From the NCBI GenBank assembly GCA_014799585.1, contig JAAVHU010000024.1, positions 23,518-53,453 of the forward strand: DNA of 29,936 bases, in the 5' to 3' direction. Each line of letters opens with the position of its first letter. Positions within the stretch are counted from its first letter, which is position 1. Below, in pieces: positions 22,361 to 29,936 of this stretch. The position numbers and the translations under genes are program-made. The stretch comes from Clostridiales bacterium (lineage in GTDB: Bacteria > Bacillota > Clostridia > Oscillospirales > Acutalibacteraceae). Under the pieces are notes generated by a model that was given only the letters and a program-made list of their open reading frames with translations, did no database searches and was not told where the DNA came from.

Positions 22361-24859
22361 TTATTCTTCTGTTTCGGTTATTTCTTCTGTTGCTTCGTTT
22401 TCCTCTGCTTCTTCCAAATCTTCTTCAAATCTGTCTACAACAGAGATTGTTGCAACCTTTTCACCCTCGTTAACGCGCATAACCTTAACACCTTTACTTG
22501 GTCTAAGGAAGGTTGAAATCTGATCAACGTGGGTTCTGATTACGATACCGTCACTTGTTATCATAATAACATCTTCTTCTTCGGTAACAGGTGCAATCAT
22601 TGCAACCTTGCCGTACTGAGCGGTTCGGTAGTTAATAAGACCTTTACCGCCTCTGCTCTGCACTCTGTAATCATCAAAGCTACTCTTTCTGCCGAAGCCC
22701 GTTTCTGAAACGGTAAGAAGTGTATAGCCCTCAAGTGAAGCAGCAAAGCCAACAACGTAATCGTTTTCAGCAAGTGAAATTGCACGAACACCTCTTGCAG
22801 TTCTGCCGATCAGTCTTGCATCTGACTCATCAAAGCAAATACTCATACCATCGTGTGTTGCAACAACAAGTTTTCTCTGTCCGTCTGTGATTTCAACATA
22901 AGCAAGCTCATCGCCCTCATCAAGATTGATAGCAATAATACCGCTTTGGCGGATATGGTTATATTCGTTGATATCGGTTCTCTTGATAATACCCTTTTTG
23001 GTAACCATACAAAGATATTTTCTGTTTTCATCCTCAGGAATTTTAACCATTGCCGAAACTGTTTCATCCTTTTCAAGCGGAAGCAGATTAACAACGTTCA
23101 TTCCCTTTCCTGTTCTTGAAGATGCAGGAATTTCATAAGCCTTTTTCTTGAAAACCTTACCTTTGTTGGTAAAGATAAACACAACATCATGTGATGAGCA
23201 GGAGAACATTGTTTTTGCAACGTCTTCCTCACGTCTGCTCATACCCATAATTCCACGGCCGCCTCTGTTCTGCGCCTTATATGTATCAACAGTCATTCGC
23301 TTCATATAGCCCATATTTGTAAGCGTTAAGATACTTTCTTCAACAGGAATTAAATCTTCATCTTCAACAGAACCGATAACCGCACTGATTTCCGTTCTTC
23401 TGTCATCACCGAATTTTTCGCCGATTGCTCGTGCTTCTGCTTTAACAATATCAAGAATTCTGACTTCATTTGCAAGAATATCAAGAAAATCCTTAATCTT
23501 TTCATGAAGATCATTTAATTCATTCAAAATCTTTTCAATTTCAAGTCCTGCTAACTGACCAAGTCTGTAAGCAACGATAGCAGATGCCTGTGGCTCATCA
23601 AAGCCGAATTTTTCCATAATAGCCTGCTTCGCTTCAGACTGACCGCCCTTACAAGCACGAATTGTTGCAATAACATCATCAACAATATCAATAGCTTTTG
23701 CAAGACCTTCTAAAATATGAGCTCTTTCTTGCGCTTTTTTCAAATCAAACGCAGTTCTTCTTCTAACAATATCCTTCTGGAATTCAATATACTTCTGAAG
23801 AATTTCTTTTAATGTTAAAATCTTTGGCACACCGTCATCAAGTGCAAGCAAAATAGCACCAAAAGTAACCTGCATATCTGTTAATTTATAAAGATTGTTC
23901 AAAACAACCTGTGCGTTTGCATCCTTTTTGCAGACAACTTCGATATGCATACCTTTTCTGTCAGAATAATCCTGAACATCGGCAACGCCTTCAAGCCTTT
24001 TTTCTTTAACAAGTTCAGCAATTCTTGTAATAAGTCTTGCTTTATTTACACCATAGGGAATTTCTGTTACAACAATTTTAAATCTATCGTTCTTTGCTTC
24101 AACAATTTCAGCTTTTGCGCGAACATAGATTTTTCCGCGTCCTGTTGAATATGCAGATTTGATACCTTTTGTGCCCATAATGATACCACCCGTTGGGAAA
24201 TCAGGGCCTTTAATATACTGCATAATTTCTTCAAGCTCAGCATTTGGATTATCAATCAGGTAACACATACCCTCAATAACCTCATTCATATTATGAGGCG
24301 GGATATTTGTTGCCATACCAACAGCAATACCTGATGAACCGTTTACAAGAAGATTTGGAAAACGAGCAGGAAGAACTCTTGGCTCCTTTGTTGTATCATC
24401 AAAGTTTGGATCCCAGTCAACAGTATCCTTTTTGATATCTTCAAGCATTTTTAATGAAATTTTGCTCATTCTGCTTTCTGTATAACGGTAAGCAGCCGGC
24501 GGGTCACCGTCTATTGAACCAAAGTTACCATGACCGTCTACAAGCGGATGACGCATAGAGAAAGACTGCGCAAGTCTAACCATTGCATCATAAACAGATG
24601 CGTCACCATGCGGATGATAATGACCCAAAACTTCGCCGACAGTAGTTGCACACTTACGATGTGGCTTATCCGGATAAAGTGAATTATCATACATTGCATA
24701 AAGAATTCTTCTGTGAACTGGTTTTAAACCGTCCCTTACATCCGGAAGCGCACGGCTTACAATAACACTCATTGAATAATCAAGGAATGCTTTTCTAATT
24801 TCTGTACTGATTTCAACATCAATAATCTTTTGATTGTCATATCTAATATCTTCTGACAT
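22361..24859 (-). CDS. gyrA: DNA gyrase subunit A
   Basis: The DNA-breaking and rejoining subunit of gyrase (A2B2), which introduces negative supercoils. The 832 residues comprise the winged-helix domain with catalytic Tyr126 in A-A-Y-R-Y-T-E, the tower and coiled coil, and a C-terminal beta-pinwheel with GyrA-box Q-N-R-G-G-R-G, one residue from the classical Q-R-R-G-G-R-G. The tail is strongly acidic (E-E-D-L-E-E-A-E type). In the quinolone region [10 protein letters not shown] (82-91), Ala87 sits where E. coli has Ser83; Asp91 is the Asp87 equivalent. AGGAGATAT precedes the ATG. It lies 57 bases after gyrB, a gap that holds a short repeat. Confidence 0.98.
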   Translation of the reverse strand: MSEDIRYDNQKIIDVEISTEIRKAFLDYSMSVIVSRALPDVRDGLKPVHRRILYAMYDNSLYPDKPHRKCATTVGEVLGHYHPHGDASVYDAMVRLAQSFSMRHPLVDGHGNFGSIDGDPPAAYRYTESRMSKISLKMLEDIKKDTVDWDPNFDDTTKEPRVLPARFPNLLVNGSSGIAVGMATNIPPHNMNEVIEGMCYLIDNPNAELEEIMQYIKGPDFPTGGIIMGTKGIKSAYSTGRGKIYVRAKAEIVEAKNDRFKIVVTEIPYGVNKARLITRIAELVKEKRLEGVADVQDYSDRKGMHIEVVCKKDANAQVVLNNLYKLTDMQVTFGAILLALDDGVPKILTLKEILQKYIEFQKDIVRRRTAFDLKKAQERAHILEGLAKAIDIVDDVIATIRACKGGQSEAKQAIMEKFGFDEPQASAIVAYRLGQLAGLEIEKILNELNDLHEKIKDFLDILANEVRILDIVKAEARAIGEKFGDDRRTEISAVIGSVEDEDLIPVEESILTLTNMGYMKRMTVDTYKAQNRGGRGIMGMSRREEDVAKTMFSCSSHDVVFIFTNKGKVFKKKAYEIPASSRTGKGMNVVNLLPLEKDETVSAMVKIPEDENRKYLCMVTKKGIIKRTDINEYNHIRQSGIIAINLDEGDELAYVEITDGQRKLVVATHDGMSICFDESDARLIGRTARGVRAISLAENDYVVGFAASLEGYTLLTVSETGFGRKSSFDDYRVQSRGGKGLINYRTAQYGKVAMIAPVTEEEDVIMITSDGIVIRTHVDQISTFLRPSKGVKVMRVNEGEKVATISVVDRFEEDLEEAEENEATEEITETEE

Positions 24860-24879
24860 TTTTTATATCTCCTTTATAA

Positions 24880-24900
24880 GCCTCCCTTATTAAAGAAGGC
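24880..24900. repeat. short repeat remnant in the gyrB-gyrA gap
   Basis: GCCTCCCTTATTAAAGAAGGC has GCCT/AGGC ends. Read in reverse it contains TTAATAAGGGAGGC, one base from the right end of the dispersed repeats at 401-414 and 18314-18327. It looks like a minimal member of the family inserted inside the gyrB-gyrA operon. Confidence 0.5.
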
Positions 24901-24916
24901 AGTAAGGTTTAAATTT

Positions 24917-27129
<2,213 letters not shown>

Positions 27130-28224
27130 TTAGTCACCCATTATTTTTCCATTTTCAAGATGAATGGTTTTTCCTTCTTTTAATCTTAAAATCGTATTTT
27201 TATCACAGCAAGTAATGAAAACCTGCCAATCTTTTATATGATTTAAAATATAATCCTGCCTTTTTTCATCAAGCTCACTCATAACATCATCAAGAAGAGC
27301 AACGGGCATAATATCCGTTTTTTCATGAAGCAGGCTTGATTCGGCAAGTTTTAATGCAATAACACAGCTTCTTTGCTGACCCTGACTGCCGAAAATTCTT
27401 GCTTCTTTGCCATTTATATAAATTTCCAAATCATCTCTGTGCGGGCCAACAGATGTATTTTTATTTAAAATATCAACTGTTTTATTTTTTTCAAGATCAT
27501 CCAAAAGTTTTTCTTCTATTTCTGCGGCAATTAAATTTTCATAATCAAAACTGCCTTTTAAAATTAAATCAATTTCTTCTGTTCCCGAAGAAAGCCCTTT
27601 AAATATATCCTTTGCATACGGCAAAAGCGCTTCAATATATTTCTGCCTTTGATAAATAATTTTGGAGCCTGATTTTGCAAAATTCAAATTCCACACATAA
27701 AGCATATCATCAAGCCCGCCATATTGTTGCATATCCTTTAAAACAATATTTCTCTGAGCAAGGCAGCGATTGTATTCCTTTAAAGCATTTCTATAATTTG
27801 AATTCAGCTGGCATAATGCATTATCAATAAATTTTCTTCGCTCAATCGGTCCATCTTTTACCATAGAAAGGTGAACAGGGCTGAAAATAACTGCTTTTAT
27901 ATCATCACCTAACATTGCAGGTGTTGATTTTTTTATGCCGTTCAATGTTGCAGATCTTTTATTTTTAATCAAAATTTCTGCATTTTGCTCTCTTTTATTG
28001 CTGTAAAATTCAGCTTTTATCTTTGAAAAATCTTTTGAAAACTGAACAAGCTGACTGTCTTTAACACCTCTGAAGGATTTAGAGCCTGTAAAAAGATAAA
28101 CCGCTTCTAAAAGATTTGTTTTTCCCTGTGCATTTTCGCCATAAATGATATTAACATCATCAAAATCTGTTTTTAAATTTTCAATATTGCGAAAATTCTG
28201 AATTTCTATATTGTTAATCTTCAT
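27130..28224 (-). CDS. recF: DNA replication and repair protein RecF
   Basis: An SMC/Rad50-like ATPase that helps load RecA at single-strand gaps. The 364 residues have Walker A G-E-N-A-Q-G-K-T-N-L (29-38), the signature F-G-S-Q-G-Q-Q-R-S, and Walker B ending L-L-D-D-V-M-S-E-L-D. ATG at 28222-28224 overlaps the S4-domain gene by 11 bases. Part of the standard dnaN-rlbA-recF-remB-gyrB-gyrA operon. Confidence 0.97.
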   Translation of the reverse strand: MKINNIEIQNFRNIENLKTDFDDVNIIYGENAQGKTNLLEAVYLFTGSKSFRGVKDSQLVQFSKDFSKIKAEFYSNKREQNAEILIKNKRSATLNGIKKSTPAMLGDDIKAVIFSPVHLSMVKDGPIERRKFIDNALCQLNSNYRNALKEYNRCLAQRNIVLKDMQQYGGLDDMLYVWNLNFAKSGSKIIYQRQKYIEALLPYAKDIFKGLSSGTEEIDLILKGSFDYENLIAAEIEEKLLDDLEKNKTVDILNKNTSVGPHRDDLEIYINGKEARIFGSQGQQRSCVIALKLAESSLLHEKTDIMPVALLDDVMSELDEKRQDYILNHIKDWQVFITCCDKNTILRLKEGKTIHLENGKIMGD

Positions 28225-28462
28225 TGATAACTTTTAAATCTATATTTTTAACAGAAACTATATCGCCGTTTCTGATTTTCTTTCCCCTTGCTGTGCATCT
28301 TTCGCCGTTTACTTTGATGTTATTTTCTTCAATCATCATTTTTGCGAAACTTCCGCTTTCTGCAAGACCTGAAAATTTAAGCAAACTGTCAAGCTTTATA
28401 AATTCTGTATTTATTTTTATGATTTCCTCTTGCCTTTCAGCAACCCTTAATTTATATTTCAC
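28214..28462 (-). CDS. rlbA: S4-domain RNA-binding protein YaaA/RlbA
   Basis: An 82-residue S4-fold protein encoded between dnaN and recF in most Bacillota; implicated in 50S ribosome assembly in B. subtilis. The S4 core L-D-S-L-L-K-F-S-G...I-K-V-N-G-E-R-C-T-A-R-G-K-K-I-R-N-G-D-I-V is clear. The GTG start (28460-28462) has GAGG seven bases upstream, within the end of dnaN. It overlaps dnaN by 11 bases and recF by 11 bases. The N-terminal 15 residues are longer than in B. subtilis YaaA. Confidence 0.93.
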   Translation of the reverse strand: MKYKLRVAERQEEIIKINTEFIKLDSLLKFSGLAESGSFAKMMIEENNIKVNGERCTARGKKIRNGDIVSVKNIDLKVINED

Positions 28463-29564
28463 TTTTTAACCTCATAGGAAGCACTAAGAATAAGAAACTG
28501 TCATTATTAACAGGAAGAACCTTAACCGGACTTACAGGTCCGCCAAGTTCAATTCTTACCTCGTCTGTATCTGCTGCATTTAAAGCATCAAGCATATATT
28601 TTGAGTTAAAACCGATTTCAACTCTTTCACCACTTACATTTGCGTGCGTATAATCCACAACTCTGCCTCGTGCAGAAACAGTTGAAACTCGCATTTCATC
28701 CTTATCAAATAAACATCTGATTGGGTTTTTTGCATTATTTTCAACAACAGGAATTGCTCTTTCAATACAGGAAATAGCTTCTCTTGTATTAATCAAAACA
28801 GTTGTTGCACTTGTTTTCGGAACAGCTGCGTGATAATCAAGAAAATCACCGTCAAGCAATCGGCTGATAACGCTGTAATCACCAACTTCAAAAATAATAT
28901 GCCTTTTACCAACGCTGATAGAGATATCCTTTGCTTCATCAACGCCTGTTAATTTCATAATTTCTCTAATCGTTTTCTTTGGAACGATGAATGAAAAATC
29001 TTCTCCCTCATAGCTGATGGATTCTGTTGAAATCGCAAGTCTGTATCCGTCAACACCAATCAGACGAAGCTGATTTAAAGTCATTTCAAATTTTAAACCT
29101 GTATGAACAGGCTTTGAATTTTCATTTTCAGCAACTGCAAATAAGGTTTGTGCAACCATTTTATGAAACATATTTTTTTCAATAAATAAAGGATATCCGC
29201 CTGATACACTCGGAAGCTCAGGATAATCGTTTGCATCAATGCCTGTTATATTATATTGCGCTGCACCTGATGTAATAGAAACAGAAGTACCGTTTGTTTC
29301 TATTGTAACTGTATCTGCTGCAAGTTTGCGTACAATATCACAAAGAATTTTTGCATTGATAACGATTGAACCCGGTTCTGTTACAGTTGCCATAATTGTT
29401 GTTGTAATTCCAAATTCAAAGTCATATCCCGTAAGGCTTAAAATTTCAGTGCCGCATTCAATTAAAATTCCCTCAATAGTAGGAATTGTAACCTTTTGGC
29501 TTACTGCTTTAAAAACATTTGCACATGCTTCATTTAATTTTTTTGTGTTGCAGCTGAATTTCAT
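28452..29564 (-). CDS. dnaN: DNA polymerase III subunit beta (sliding clamp)
   Basis: The ring-shaped processivity clamp of the replicase. The 370 residues form the three repeated clamp domains; the N-terminus M-K-F-S-C-N-T-K-K-L and the C-terminal P-V-S-P-V-K-V-L-P...L-V-L-P-M-R-L are typical. The last residues, M-R-L-K-S-E-I, run a little past the usual P-M-R end. GGAGG precedes the ATG by seven bases. It is the first gene of its operon in this window; dnaA, normally directly upstream, is not present in the remaining 372 bases. A -10-like TATAAT lies at 29622-29627 (minus strand), but no good -35 could be assigned. Confidence 0.98.
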   Translation of the reverse strand: MKFSCNTKKLNEACANVFKAVSQKVTIPTIEGILIECGTEILSLTGYDFEFGITTTIMATVTEPGSIVINAKILCDIVRKLAADTVTIETNGTSVSITSGAAQYNITGIDANDYPELPSVSGGYPLFIEKNMFHKMVAQTLFAVAENENSKPVHTGLKFEMTLNQLRLIGVDGYRLAISTESISYEGEDFSFIVPKKTIREIMKLTGVDEAKDISISVGKRHIIFEVGDYSVISRLLDGDFLDYHAAVPKTSATTVLINTREAISCIERAIPVVENNAKNPIRCLFDKDEMRVSTVSARGRVVDYTHANVSGERVEIGFNSKYMLDALNAADTDEVRIELGGPVSPVKVLPVNNDSFLFLVLPMRLKSEI

Positions 29565-29639
29565 TGTTTATCCTCCATGATTTGAAAAAATTCAAAAATT
29601 TCTTTAAAGGTAATTAGGTTAATTATAGTATTTCATAAT

Positions 29640-29812
29640 AAGGAATGTTGAAATTGTTGAAAACTATAAATTTCCTTTTTGTAAAGCCAAAAATTGGCTG
29701 ATTTTTATTGTTGATAGCTTGTTTATCATTTTTTGAAAATGTTTATAATTTTTGTTTTCAACATTGTATGTTGAAAAGTTTTATGTTAATAATCAGTAAT
29801 TTGTTGAAAACT
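29640..29812. other. AT-rich region with repeated TGTTGAAAA 9-mers upstream of dnaN (origin-associated candidate)
   Basis: Four exact TGTTGAAAA copies lie at 29655-29663, 29769-29777, 29802-29810 and, inverted, 29755-29763. A one-mismatch copy (29646-29654) directly abuts the first. The inverted pair forms a perfect 10-base palindrome, TTTTCAACAT-TGT-ATGTTGAAAA. A small AGCCAA-AAA-TTGGCT hairpin lies at 29685-29699. No canonical TTATCCACA box is present. This resembles an iteron or DnaA-binding cluster and lies where the dnaA-dnaN spacer would be; function is inferred. Confidence 0.45.
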
Positions 29813-29819
29813 CTTAACC

Positions 29820-29936
29820 TGCGGCGAGTACGCATCGTGTGCCGCCGCACGTAGCAAAGGGGTTTCCAAAGGGGACTTGGAAGCGTAAGCGGACACTCCC
29901 CTTTGGTTGCTTTCTCTGGATACTCTCTTTCGCAAC
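29820..29936. repeat. GC-rich palindromic repeat at the right edge
   Basis: The base composition shifts abruptly from the AT-rich dnaN upstream region. It contains TGCGGCG (29820-29826) pairing with CGCCGCA (29843-29849), and CCAAAGGGGA (29866-29875) pairing with TCCCCTTTGG (29897-29906). It runs to the window edge and may continue. No ORF with a ribosome binding site is visible; it resembles the other GC-rich intergenic repeats in style but not in sequence. Confidence 0.5.

Overview
This window looks like the origin-proximal part of a low-GC Bacillota chromosome, probably class Clostridia and possibly an Oscillospirales-type gut lineage. That placement is inferred from the gene set (rpmH-rnpA-yidD-yidC-jag, mnmE-mnmG-rsmG-noc-parA-parB, dnaN-rlbA-recF-remB-gyrB-gyrA), the AT-rich TTGACA/TATAAT promoters, GGAGG-type ribosome binding sites and the GC-rich dispersed repeats. 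No marker gene was compared with a database.

Layout from right to left, which is the direction most genes are read (minus strand). At the right edge is a 372-base gene-free stretch: an AT-rich part with repeated 9-mers next to dnaN, then a GC-rich palindromic repeat. The replication and repair operon dnaN-rlbA-recF-remB-gyrB-gyrA follows (29564-22361). Next come an LCP cell-wall glycopolymer ligase and an MgtC-family membrane protein, a convergent histidine phosphatase, an XRE regulator and a convergent MTA/SAH nucleosidase. Then comes the ribosome, RNase P and membrane-insertion operon rpmH-rnpA-yidD-yidC-jag, followed by mnmE-mnmG-rsmG, then noc, then parA-parB-serS with two perfect parS sites. 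The left 6.4 kb is accessory metabolism: a maltose/galactoside-type acetyltransferase, trmB, an MFS transporter divergent from an iron-dependent alcohol dehydrogenase, purA, an Rrf2-family regulator, and the first 35 bases of an operon running off the left edge.

Most genes are ordinary housekeeping genes. Three things stand out. (1) At the left edge an Rrf2 regulator with an IscR-like cysteine triad is linked, by two near-identical 23-base operators, to its own promoter and to the promoter of the adjacent operon. That operon has a 22-codon leader ORF ending Arg-Cys-Cys-stop ahead of a probable O-acetylhomoserine sulfhydrylase. This looks like a two-layer cysteine/sulfur control circuit. (2) The two clusters that normally diverge from oriC in Bacillota are co-directional here, dnaA is not directly upstream of dnaN within the window, and the dnaN upstream region has repeated TGTTGAAAA 9-mers instead of canonical DnaA boxes. 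(3) Several housekeeping proteins have unusual residues: Noc without a membrane-targeting N-terminus, SerRS with archaeal-like motifs, TrmB with Cys replacing a conserved Asp, and GyrA with Ala at the quinolone-determining position. I did not find a defence system, mobile element, CRISPR array, rRNA or tRNA gene.
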